Shown piece by piece: positions 1 to 6,574 of a stretch of 31,058 nucleotides of DNA (position 1 is the first letter of the stretch; each line of letters begins with the position of its first letter). Under the pieces are notes generated by a model, which saw only the letters and a list, made by a program, of their open reading frames with translations, did no database searches and was not told where the DNA came from. Source of the stretch: Actinophytocola sp036402745 (GTDB taxonomy: Bacteria > Actinomycetota > Actinomycetes > Mycobacteriales > Pseudonocardiaceae); the NCBI RefSeq assembly GCF_036402745.1, contig NZ_DASWSJ010000031.1, positions 1 through 31,058 of the forward strand, given 5' to 3'. A program made the translations under genes and the position numbers.

Positions 1-1
1 T

Positions 2-865
2 TGCTTGATCCTCGCCGGCTTCGCGATCCATGAGTTGGACGCGCATCATCTTCAACGTGCGCTCAGTGGACTATTAGAGGTACGCCTATCCTCAGTCGGC
101 TTGCAAGCTAGCAATTTCGAATTGCACGCAAACGAAATCAAGAATCCGGATTCCAAGAAGAAGAGTAAATTTAGTCCATGGAATCAGGTCGATTACAAGC
201 TTCGGCGCCGCATCTTAGATGACGCGTATAAGATTCTCGCGAACTTCCATCCAAGTAATGCGGGGCTCCCACTGTCAGCTTTTGCTGTAATTGTGGATAA
301 GCGTCGATATAATGTGCCGATAGATAGGGAGCAGTTGGCATACGAACTCATTCTAAACAAGTTCGATGCTATGCTCAGGCGAATATATATCGAGTCCGGT
401 GAACGTCAGACTGGTCTGGTAATCCATGACGAGCGCGTCGTCGCAGAGAAGAATCTTCAATCTTGGACTGACTCCTGGCGGAAGGCTGCCGGGAAGATCG
501 GTCGACTGAGGAACTTTGCAGAAGTCCCCCTTTTCGCGGACTCGAGGGCCAGTAGGTTGCTTCAAGCGGCTGATCTCTTCGCCTATTCGGTCTGGAGATA
601 CTATGGTCTAGAGAAACCGGACGAGCGATACATCGCCAACCTGTGGAAAGTGTTCGATCACGTCAACAAAGACATGCACGGCATGATACACATGACTCCA
701 GACTTCGCGACTGGAAAGTGCGCGTGTCCACCTTGTGCAAGTCGCACAAATAACGGGTCTCTCCGTCGTTTTATGCAGCAGAAAAAGGACTTCACAAAAT
801 CAGCGGTGACAATTCAGGACGTAGAGAAGTTGAAGGAATTTTTCAACACGCCGTATGATCCGTGA
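2..865 (+). CDS. DUF3800 domain protein, 5'-truncated by window edge
   Basis: The frame is open from base 2, and the first visible residues (C-L-I-L-A-G-F-A-I-H-E) match an internal DUF3800 strand, so the true start lies upstream. DUF3800 proteins are predicted RNase H-fold nucleases common on mobile elements and in defence islands. The N-terminal acidic D-E-S-G motif of the family would be in the missing part. The C-terminal L-Q-A-A-D-L-F-A-Y segment (about residues 187-195) is the other family hallmark. A Cys-x-Cys-x-x-Cys cluster near residue 238 might bind metal. The gene is much AT-richer (about 48% GC by eye) than everything downstream, which suggests recent transfer. It overlaps the next possible start (855) by 11 bp. 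The role is unknown. Confidence 0.7.
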   Translation, partial: CLILAGFAIHELDAHHLQRALSGLLEVRLSSVGLQASNFELHANEIKNPDSKKKSKFSPWNQVDYKLRRRILDDAYKILANFHPSNAGLPLSAFAVIVDKRRYNVPIDREQLAYELILNKFDAMLRRIYIESGERQTGLVIHDERVVAEKNLQSWTDSWRKAAGKIGRLRNFAEVPLFADSRASRLLQAADLFAYSVWRYYGLEKPDERYIANLWKVFDHVNKDMHGMIHMTPDFATGKCACPPCASRTNNGSLRRFMQQKKDFTKSAVTIQDVEKLKEFFNTPYDP

Positions 866-2129
866 TCCTTGTGCTGGTAGTTTTAAATGTGTGCGTGGGG
901 CCGGCGATCCGTTGACGATCGGGGATCGTGTTGCGTTCTACCGGCGTCGGCGGGGGCTTGCTCAGGCCACCTTGGCTGGCCTCGTCGGGCGGTCTGAGGA
1001 CTGGTTGAGCAAGATCGAGCGGGGCGAGCGGGAGATCCGCCGGCTCGACGTCTTGGTCGAGGTCGCGCGGGCCTTGCGGGTGACGCTGGGTGATCTGCTC
1101 GGTGAGCCCGTCCTGATGGAGGACGACCAGAAGAACGATGACGTCCCGGCCGTGCGTGATGCGCTCATGGCTCCGCAGCGGCTCTCCAAGACGCTGTTCG
1201 GCGGTGGAGCCGAGCCTGAGTACGTCGACCCCAAGCCGGTTGCTCGGTGGGCCGAGGATGCCTGGTCGGACTACCAGGGCGGGCGGATCGGGAAGGTCGT
1301 CGCAGCGCTTCCGCGGCTGATCAAGACCGCTCAGCAGATGGAGTCGGCCAGCGGGGACGGGTCGTATAAGCGCAGGTGCGCGGCTGTGTCAGCCCGGATT
1401 CATCACCTCGCTGCGACCACGTTGAGCAAGGTCGGGGAGGCCGATCTCGCCTGGATCGCGGCTGAGCGAGCCATGCAAGCCGCTGACACCGCCGATGATC
1501 CGCTCGTGCTCGCCTCGGCTGCCCGGTCCGGCACACATGCGTTGCTCGCGGTCGGACGCTTCGAGGACGCGCTGCAGCTCGGCGACGCCGCCGCAAAGTG
1601 GCTCACGCCCCGAATGAAGGACGGCGACGCCGGCGCGCTGAGCCTCTACGGGATGCTGCATCTCCGCTCCGCCACGGCTGCCGCCCGGCACCAGGACCGG
1701 GGCACGGCGAACGAGCTGCTCAGCAAGGCCGAGAACGCCGCCCAGTCGCTCGGCGAAGACGGCAATCACTGGCAGACCGGGTTCGGGCCGACAAACGTCG
1801 CCCTGCACCGGGCCTCGGCCGGCCTCGACCTTGGGGACATCTCCTACATCGTCGATCAGGGCCAGGTGGACGCCTCCGAGTTGCCGGTCGAGCGGCAGGT
1901 CATGCACCTCATCGACTACGCCCGCACGTTGAGCCTGCTTGCTCGCGACGACGACGCGCTGCAGGTCCTGCTGTCTGCCGAGGACAAGTCGGCGCAGCTC
2001 GTGCGGCACTCCGCGATCGCGCGGGAGGTCGTGCGGACCATGTACCGGCGGGCGCCGGTCACGGCCGGGCGCAAGTCTTCGTTGCTCCTGGCGCTGGCCG
2101 AACAGTGCCGCGCGGTGAGCGAGAGCTGA
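855..2129 (+). CDS. XRE-family helix-turn-helix regulator with TPR-like C-terminal domain
   Basis: An XRE-type helix-turn-helix occupies about residues 20-75 (I-G-D-R-V-A-F-Y-R-R-R-R-G-L through W-L-S-K-I-E-R-G-E-R). About 330 mostly alpha-helical, Ala/Leu-rich residues follow and resemble the TPR-like repeats of large actinobacterial XRE proteins. These are often encoded beside small effectors on integrative elements or near antibiotic and differentiation loci. The ATG at 855 overlaps the preceding gene. GTG 891 and TTG 912 are in-frame alternatives that begin closer to the domain, so the start is uncertain. The stop overlaps the ATG of the downstream flavoprotein by one base (TGATG), implying translational coupling. 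The 21-bp palindrome at 2678 is a possible target, by inference only. Confidence 0.8.
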   Translation: MIRDPCAGSFKCVRGAGDPLTIGDRVAFYRRRRGLAQATLAGLVGRSEDWLSKIERGEREIRRLDVLVEVARALRVTLGDLLGEPVLMEDDQKNDDVPAVRDALMAPQRLSKTLFGGGAEPEYVDPKPVARWAEDAWSDYQGGRIGKVVAALPRLIKTAQQMESASGDGSYKRRCAAVSARIHHLAATTLSKVGEADLAWIAAERAMQAADTADDPLVLASAARSGTHALLAVGRFEDALQLGDAAAKWLTPRMKDGDAGALSLYGMLHLRSATAAARHQDRGTANELLSKAENAAQSLGEDGNHWQTGFGPTNVALHRASAGLDLGDISYIVDQGQVDASELPVERQVMHLIDYARTLSLLARDDDALQVLLSAEDKSAQLVRHSAIAREVVRTMYRRAPVTAGRKSSLLLALAEQCRAVSES

Positions 2130-2675
2130 TGGCCGCGCCCGTGCTGGGGCTCGTCGGGTGCGCGGCCGGCGGTGTCGAGCTGCTCGTCCCGAAGCTCATC
2201 GAGCCCATGCAGGAGCGCGGCTGGTCGGTCGCCGTGATCCTGACGCCGACCGCTGCCATGTGGCTCGACGCGGCCGGTGACATCGAGAAGATCGAGCAGG
2301 TCACCGGCTACCCGGTCCGCTCGAAGCCGCGGTTGCCCAGCGAGGACAGCTCGTACCCGGCCGTGGACTTGCTACGCCGTGGTCCCGGCCACGTCGAACA
2401 CGGTCGGCAAGCTCGCGCTCGGCCTGGCCGACAACCACGCCCTCACGCAGGTCTGCGAGGCAATAGGGCTCGGCTCCGTGCCCATCGTCGTGTTCCCGCG
2501 CATCAACGCCGCTCACGCACGCCAGCCGTCGTGGGACAGCCACATTGCCGCGCTGGAGCGGGCCGGCGTGCACCTGGTGACATGGCCCCTGCATGAGCCG
2601 CGCTCCGCCCCGGGCCGCGAGCTGCCCTGGGCGTCGATCATGGACGCCATCGTTTCCGCTGCACAGAGCAGGTAG
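2129..2675 (+). pseudogene. Flavoprotein (phosphopantothenoylcysteine decarboxylase-like), frameshifted
   Basis: Two frames together make one flavoprotein of about 180 aa. The first (from ATG 2129) gives the N-terminal L-G-L-V-G-C-A-A-G-G flavin-binding start and runs to P-A-V-D-L. The second (from about 2373) resumes with Y-A-V-V-P-A-T-S-N-T-V-G-K and A-L-G-L-A-D-N-H-A-L, the FMN-binding core of the family, and ends at TAG 2675. One extra base lies around 2369-2372. As written, the product would be truncated or mis-sensed after residue 81. Such flavoproteins are repeatedly encoded next to XRE/TPR regulators in actinomycetes, but their substrate is unknown. Whether the shift is real decay or a sequencing error cannot be told here. 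Confidence 0.7.
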
Positions 2676-2677
2676 TT

Positions 2678-2698
2678 ACCCGGACAATTTGTCCGGGT
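2678..2698. promoter_or_regulatory. 21-bp perfect palindrome, candidate operator
   Basis: Two 10-bp arms (ACCCGGACAA and TTGTCCGGGT) flank a single T, starting two bases after the flavoprotein stop and 73 bp before the next gene. The near-absent loop makes a terminator unlikely and a dimeric repressor site more likely. The adjacent XRE regulator or a lost element repressor is the natural candidate binder (inference). Confidence 0.55.
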
Positions 2699-2770
2699 CC
2701 CAACGCCGTTCCGCCGGTTTCCTTTGACTACCGCACCCGTCTGGGTGCTCCAAGGGACGGCGGAAGGCGA

Positions 2771-3055
2771 ATGAGTGTGCACGTAGTCATCCAACCGGCG
2801 GCCGGGTTCGGCGCCGAGGTCATCGAGCCGTTGCCGGGGGTCCGGCAGCTCGTCGCGGGACGTGACCAGGAGGGCATCACCATCCAGGTCCCGGCCCGCA
2901 TCGGCGGCCTGGCCGACACCGCCCGGTTCGCGCGGGCGCTGTCCATCGCGGCCGGCGAGTTCGCCGAATGGTGCGACGACCAGAACCGCAACCGCAGCTA
3001 CGACGACAACCACCCGACCTGGACAGGTCTCCCCAAGAACACGACCAAGGAGTGA
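2771..3055 (+). CDS. Small hypothetical protein of the integrative element
   Basis: The 94-residue frame starts at ATG 2771 behind a GGAAGG-like ribosome binding site and ends three bases before the Pra-like start. Its stop lies in the spacer that follows the strong AAGGAG site of the next gene. The product is soluble, with no signal peptide or membrane segment, and ends in a polar, Asn-rich tail. I do not recognise a domain. Small proteins of this kind commonly precede Pra-like activators in actinomycete integrative elements, so it is probably co-transcribed with the downstream remnant. Confidence 0.6.
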   Translation: MSVHVVIQPAAGFGAEVIEPLPGVRQLVAGRDQEGITIQVPARIGGLADTARFARALSIAAGEFAEWCDDQNRNRSYDDNHPTWTGLPKNTTKE

Positions 3056-3057
3056 TC

Positions 3058-3509
3058 ATGGCTGTTCCACACACGGCATGCGATTCGAGATCTCGTTCGA
3101 CGACATGTTCCCGCAGGGCGCCTACCTCATGGGCGACATCCAGCCGCTGACCGAGTACCAGTCCCAAGAGGACAAAGCCCGCAACCACCCCGTCCGCCCG
3201 CGCATCGACGAGCAGACCGGCCGCCGGCTCTACCGCGCCACGATCGCGGACCCGTCCGCCGAGAAGGAGCGCGACAAGTCGATAGCCGTGGAGATCGCGG
3301 CCGACGTGCAGCCCGTGCCGCCCGAGGCCGTGGGCAACCTGCCGTTTCGTCCGGTCGTGCTGGAGGGCCTGACCGTCCAGCCGCGCGCCGAGATCTCCGG
3401 TCAGGCGAAGTGGATCACCTGGGTGGTCCGGGCGACCGGTCTCCGCGCGGTGCAGGCACCCGCCCGTGGCTCGGCGAAGGCGAACGAGCCGGGGAAGTCG
3501 GCGGCATGA
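3058..3509 (+). pseudogene. Pra-like plasmid replication/integration/excision activator, frameshifted
   Basis: The well-placed start is ATG 3058, preceded by AAGGAG at 3047-3052, and reads M-A-V-P-H. It then loses frame in the CACACAC tract at 3068-3074. Removing one AC dinucleotide would join M-A-V-P-H to G-M-R-F-E-I-S-F-D-D-M-F-P-Q-G-A-Y-L and give one protein of about 150 aa. The body contains I-A-A-D-V-Q-P-V-P-P and F-R-P-V-V-L-E-G-L-T-V, which I recognise from the Pra family (activators of pSAM2-type element replication and excision). Internal ATG 3078 could restart in the right frame but lacks a ribosome binding site. The stop overlaps the next ATG (ATGA at 3506-3509). Confidence 0.65.
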
Positions 3510-3861
3510 GCAACTACAGCGCCGCGTACGCAGCGGCAGAACCCGGGGGCTGAGCGATGGATTCAACGTCACCTGCTCACCCGGCAAGGATGCGGCGGCC
3601 GGCTACATCCGGGTCACCGAGCACCTCCCGGCGCTGGTGATCTACCTGGACCTGGTGAACATGGCGATCCAGCTACCGCCCTTCCCCGGTGGTGACTTGG
3701 TGCTCGCCCGGTTCTGCCGGGAGCTGGCCCGTGAGGCGACCAAGCTCGCCGCCGAGATCGACCCGGAAGGCGGCACCGGCAAGTCGGAAGCCGCCGAGGT
3801 CCGGGTTGGTGTCGTCGCTGATGCGGCTGGTGGTCCGACCCGGATGGCAGGGGGACGAGTC
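3506..3861 (+). pseudogene. Integrative-element hypothetical protein, frameshifted in a G-run
   Basis: ATG 3506 overlaps the preceding stop and reads 15 codons (M-S-N-Y-S-A-A-Y...E-P-G-G) to a TGA at 3551. The neighbouring frame then continues without stops as L-S-D-G-F-N-V-T-C and I-R-V-T-E-H-L-P-A-L-V-I-Y. Adding one G to the five-G run at 3545-3549 would fuse them smoothly, so a single-base loss is the simplest explanation. The protein has no domain I can name. It looks like the small acidic/hydrophobic proteins found between pra and rep genes in actinomycete elements. Its 3' boundary is unclear because no stop separates it from the next start at 3862. Confidence 0.5.
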
Positions 3862-3976
3862 ATGACAACGGAGCGGTGGATGCCGCCCGGTGTCGACATC
3901 GAGCCGTGCGACGAGTTGGAGTTGCTGGATCAGTTGCCGCCCGGGCCGGAGGACTCGGCGCGGGTGTGGTTGGCGT
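3862..3976 (+). pseudogene. Fragment of an element protein truncated at a deletion junction
   Basis: ATG 3862 follows an AGGGGGA ribosome-binding-like stretch and reads M-T-T-E-R-W-M-P-P-G-V-D-I-E-P, then L-A-W-H-E-R-H. At about 3974-3980 the sequence changes into integrase coding in another frame. The residual frame runs to 4119 but has no coding character there. I therefore read this as the 5' part of a separate small gene joined by deletion to the integrase 3' part. No function is assigned. Confidence 0.4.
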
Positions 3977-4407
3977 GGCACGAACGCCACGTTGCCGTCG
4001 CGGGTGGCGCGCGAGCTGGACGAGTACGCGAAGCGGTTCGAGCCGGTCAAGCTCACCTTGCCGTGGCTGCATCCGGGCGGGACGCCGACCACGGTGCGGG
4101 TCTACCTGGTCGACTATGACGGCCGGCCGCTGCGCCGAGGGGCGTTCAACTCGCAGGTCTGGCGGCCCGCGCTCATCAAGGCCGGCGTGATCGGCCCGAT
4201 CCGGGACCACGGCATGCACGCGTTGCGGCACCTGTACGCCTCGGTCCTGCTCGACGCGGGGAGTCGATCAAGGCGCTTGCTCAGTACCTCGGTCACAGCG
4301 ACCCGGGCTTCACGCTGCGTGTCTACACCCACCTGATGCCGACGAGCCACGAGAGGACGCGGCGGGCGATCGACGGCTTCCTGGCCGAGCGGCGGCGGGC
4401 TGCCTGA
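3974..4407 (+). pseudogene. Tyrosine site-specific integrase, N-terminally deleted and frameshifted
   Basis: Only the C-terminal third of a phage/AICE integrase remains. The first piece (about 3977-4260) contains T-L-P-W, R-R-G-A-F-N-S-Q-V-W-R-P-A-L and the catalytic H-A-L-R-H box. The second piece (4261-4407, another frame) contains Y-L-G-H-S-D and the nucleophile region R-V-Y-T-H-L-M-P. One G missing from the GGGG run at 4258-4261 separates them. The SAM-like core-binding domain and the first catalytic Arg box are absent, so the product cannot be active even without the frameshift. An intact relative would be about 380-450 aa. Confidence 0.75.
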
Positions 4408-4427
4408 GACGGCCTGGAGACGGCCTG
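4406..4427. repeat. 11-bp direct tandem repeat at the integrase end
   Basis: GAGACGGCCTG occurs twice head to tail, the first copy overlapping the integrase stop codon. It lies where an attachment site could be expected, but no second distant copy is visible in the window, so its meaning is open. Confidence 0.4.
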
Positions 4428-4455
4428 GGAGGGCGCCGGATCCGCAAAACCGCAG

Positions 4456-5133
4456 CTAGGGATACATGGCGAGCCAGATCGCGATGTAGTGGGAGATCGC
4501 GGCCAGGACGGTGGCCGCGTGGAAGAACTCGTGGTGGCCGAACACCTGGGGCCACGGGTTGGGCCAGCGGGTCGCGTAGAACACCGCACCCAGCGTGTAG
4601 AACAGGCCGCCCACCAGGAGCAGCACGAACGCGGCCACGCCCGCGTAGTGGAGCAGGTCCGGCAGCACGAACACGGCCACCCAGCCCAGCGCGATGTAGA
4701 TCGGCGTGCCGAGCCAGCGGGGGGCGTGCGGCCACAGCAGCTTCAGCGCCACGCCGAGCACCGCGCCGCCCCACACCACGGCCAGGACGACGTAGCCCGT
4801 CGGCTTCGGCATGGCCAGCAGGGAGAACGGGGTGTAGGTCCCGGCGATGAACAGGAAGATCATCGAGTGGTCGAGGCGCTTCATCCACGCGCGCACGCGC
4901 AGGCTCACCCACCACCGACGGTGGTACAGCGCGCTGACCCCGAACAGGCCCAGCACCGTGGCGCCGTAGACGGCCGTGGCCCAGCCGGCGGTGGCCGAGA
5001 CGGTGGCCGCGGACACGGCGATCAGGGTGGCGCCCGTGGCCACGGACACCAGGAACGACCAGTAGTGGATCACCCCGCGCATGCGCGGCTTCGTGTGCTG
5101 GGCAGGCGGTGAGTTCAACGTCGCGGCAGGCAC
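4456..5133 (-). CDS. trhA: Hemolysin III family membrane protein (TrhA/PAQR superfamily)
   Basis: The 225-aa polytopic protein has about seven hydrophobic segments. Family zinc-site residues are visible: Ser67 and His71 in S-A-L-Y-H-R, Asp88 in L-D-H-S-M-I-F-L, and C-terminal His201, His205 and His215 in G-H-H-E-F-F-H...I-S-H-Y. Family members are PAQR-like integral membrane proteins linked to membrane-fluidity homeostasis; haemolysis is a historical label. The GTG start at 5133 is supported by a TAACCT -10 hexamer seven bases upstream, suggesting a leaderless mRNA. Adjacency to the short-chain Z-prenyl synthase matches the mycobacterial Rv1085c-Rv1086 pair. Confidence 0.9.
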   Translation of the reverse strand: MPAATLNSPPAQHTKPRMRGVIHYWSFLVSVATGATLIAVSAATVSATAGWATAVYGATVLGLFGVSALYHRRWWVSLRVRAWMKRLDHSMIFLFIAGTYTPFSLLAMPKPTGYVVLAVVWGGAVLGVALKLLWPHAPRWLGTPIYIALGWVAVFVLPDLLHYAGVAAFVLLLVGGLFYTLGAVFYATRWPNPWPQVFGHHEFFHAATVLAAISHYIAIWLAMYP

Positions 5134-5140
5134 GTGCCCC

Positions 5141-5146
5141 AGGTTA
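5141..5146 (-). promoter_or_regulatory. -10 hexamer for leaderless trhA
   Basis: TAACCT on the minus strand is followed by seven bases and then the GTG at 5133. This fits the actinobacterial TANNNT leaderless arrangement. Confidence 0.5.
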
Positions 5147-5210
5147 CGGGACCGTAGGTTGTGGCCGGAACGGCTGTGAACTCACTCACGACGGCCCCTC
5201 GCGAGCTCGC

Positions 5211-5648
5211 TCACGACCAGCCGACCACCTCGCGGTGCTCCACGGCCAGGCAGCGGTCCATCACGACGTCCAGCCCGCCGGCCGCCGCTGCCGACGCGCC
5301 TTCCTCGCTGATCACGCCCAGCTGCAGCCACAACGCCCCCGCGCCGATCTCGACCGCCTCGCGGGCGATCGCCGGGACGTGCTCGGGGCGGCGGAAGACG
5401 TCCACGATGTCCACGTGCTCCGGCACGTCACCGAGCGACGCGTACACCGGCAGGCCCTCCCACGTCGACAGGAAGGGGTTCACCGGGAAGATCCGCAGGC
5501 CGGCCCCGAGCAGGTACCGCGCCACCCCGAAGCTCGGCCGCCCGGAGCTGTCGGAAAGCCCCACGACCGCGATCGTCCGCGACTCCCGGACCAGGCGCTC
5601 GATCACCGCGAGGTCCTGCCATCGCGGGTCGATCTCGGTTCGCTGCAT
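5211..5648 (-). CDS. CoA-binding domain protein (YccU-like)
   Basis: The 145-residue single-domain Rossmann-fold protein has I-A-V-V-G-L-S-D-S-S-G-R-P-S at about residues 26-39, the family's nucleotide-binding turn. F-P-V-N-P-F, D-I-V-D-V-F-R-R-P-E and G-A-L-W-L-Q-L-G-V follow. These proteins resemble the CoA-binding domain of succinyl-CoA synthetase but lack the catalytic parts; their role is unknown. The ATG at 5648 lies six bases downstream of a CACAAT element, so a leaderless or very short leader is plausible. The gene is divergent from the prenyl synthase across 68 bp. Confidence 0.88.
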   Translation of the reverse strand: MQRTEIDPRWQDLAVIERLVRESRTIAVVGLSDSSGRPSFGVARYLLGAGLRIFPVNPFLSTWEGLPVYASLGDVPEHVDIVDVFRRPEHVPAIAREAVEIGAGALWLQLGVISEEGASAAAAGGLDVVMDRCLAVEHREVVGWS

Positions 5649-5702
5649 ACCCCGATTGTGCCCTCATCCAGCGCGCGGTGCGCCGCCCACAGGCCGGCGG
5701 CG

Positions 5703-5708
5703 TACCCT
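5703..5708 (+). promoter_or_regulatory. -10 hexamer for leaderless prenyl synthase gene
   Basis: TACCCT lies eight bases upstream of GTG 5717, with no Shine-Dalgarno sequence in between, which suggests leaderless transcription. Confidence 0.45.
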
Positions 5709-5716
5709 GCGGGAAC

Positions 5717-6508
5717 GTGAGTGCAAGCTGGCGGAGGTTCCGCAGGAAAGCTGCCAAGTTCGTCTACGGCCTCTACGACAAGCGGCTCATCCAGCAGGCG
5801 GCCGGCCGTCATCCGCGCCATGTCGGCGTCGTGCTGGACGGCAACAGACGCTGGGCGCGCGAGGCCGGGTTCACCGACGTCAACGACGGCCACCGGGTCG
5901 GCGCCACGCGCATCGCCGAGCTGCTGACCTGGTGCCGCGAGGCCGACGTCGAGCTCGTGACGCTCTGGCTGCTGTCGACCGACAACGTCAACCGGTCGGC
6001 GCAGGAGGTGGCGACGCTGCTCGAGGTCATCGGCGACGTCGTCGAGGAGCTCTCCGAGGAGGGCAACCCCTGGCGGCTGCGGATCATCGGCGCGCTGGAC
6101 GTGCTGCCCCAGGAGACCGCCACCCGCCTGGTCACGGCCGCCCGGCGCACCGAGGGCCGCACCGGTATGGAGGTCAACATCGCGGTCGGTTACGGCGGCC
6201 GCCGGGAGATCGCCGACGCGGTGCGCAAGCTGCTCCAGCAGCACGCCGAGGAAGGCACGACGATCGAGGAGCTGGTCGAGGTCCTCGACGTCGACCACAT
6301 CGCCGAGCATCTCTATACCTCGGGCCAGCCCGATCCGGACCTCGTCATCCGAACATCCGGTGAACAACGGCTGTCCGGATTCCTGCTGTGGCAGTCCGCG
6401 CATTCCGAGTTCTGGTTCTGTGAGGCCTACTGGCCGGACTTCCGGCGCACCGACTTCCTGCGGGCGCTGCGCGACTACGCGATCCGGCACCGCCGGTTCG
6501 GTTCCTGA
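5717..6508 (+). CDS. uppS: Isoprenyl transferase (short-chain Z-isoprenyl diphosphate synthase type)
   Basis: This cis-prenyltransferase adds isopentenyl diphosphate to an allylic primer in Z configuration. The catalytic motif V-V-L-D-G-N-R-R-W-A-R begins near residue 38 (Asp41). Also present are L-S-T-D-N, G-Y-G-G-R-R-E-I and R-T-S-G-E-Q-R-L-S-G-F-L-L-W-Q-S. Length is 263 aa. The sequence recalls mycobacterial Rv1086 (omega,E,Z-farnesyl diphosphate synthase) more than the long-chain decaprenyl enzyme Rv2361c, so it probably makes a short precursor for polyprenyl phosphate carriers of the cell wall. The GTG at 5717 is chosen over upstream in-frame codons because of the conserved N-terminus and the -10 hexamer. 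A strong terminator follows. Confidence 0.9.
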   Translation: MSASWRRFRRKAAKFVYGLYDKRLIQQAAGRHPRHVGVVLDGNRRWAREAGFTDVNDGHRVGATRIAELLTWCREADVELVTLWLLSTDNVNRSAQEVATLLEVIGDVVEELSEEGNPWRLRIIGALDVLPQETATRLVTAARRTEGRTGMEVNIAVGYGGRREIADAVRKLLQQHAEEGTTIEELVEVLDVDHIAEHLYTSGQPDPDLVIRTSGEQRLSGFLLWQSAHSEFWFCEAYWPDFRRTDFLRALRDYAIRHRRFGS

Positions 6509-6520
6509 GAACGGCACAAC

Positions 6521-6555
6521 GCGAGGGCCCGGGAATTGGATTCCCGGGCCCTCGC
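6521..6555. terminator. Strong bidirectional intrinsic terminator
   Basis: Perfect 15-bp arms at 6521-6535 and 6541-6555 enclose a 5-nt loop, with a T-rich stretch after the plus-strand side. It sits 12 bp after the prenyl-synthase stop and 19 bp beyond the stop of the convergent secreted-protein gene, so it can serve both. Confidence 0.9.
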
Positions 6556-6574
6556 GTTATTTGTTCTGCGAAAA

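Larger units (their letters stand above)
1..4430. mobile_element. Right end of a decayed integrative element (AICE-like remnant)
   Basis: This block ends in a tyrosine-integrase fragment beside chromosomal housekeeping genes. Its content is typical of actinomycete integrative and conjugative elements: an XRE/TPR regulator, a flavoprotein, a Pra-like activator, small element proteins and an integrase. At least four reading frames are broken by 1-2 bp indels, and the integrase lacks its N-terminal two thirds. No replication initiator, FtsK-like translocase or excisionase is visible, so the element is probably immobile, unless the missing parts lie left of the window. No tRNA gene or convincing att repeat is seen at the right edge. 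An 11-bp direct repeat at 4406-4427 overlaps the integrase stop. The left end lies outside the window. Confidence 0.7.

Noticed and set aside
2..2675. DUF3800-XRE-flavoprotein as a new phage defence system
   Set aside because: Only proximity on a decayed element supports it; base composition shows the DUF3800 gene has a different history, and the flavoprotein is frameshifted.
4408..4455. tRNA 3' end as attachment site next to the integrase
   Set aside because: I looked for a T-loop GTTCRANNC and acceptor stem here and elsewhere; none is convincing in the window.
4456..5133. Hemolysin III as a toxin
   Set aside because: The family name is historical; sequence features are those of PAQR-like membrane proteins found in most actinobacteria.
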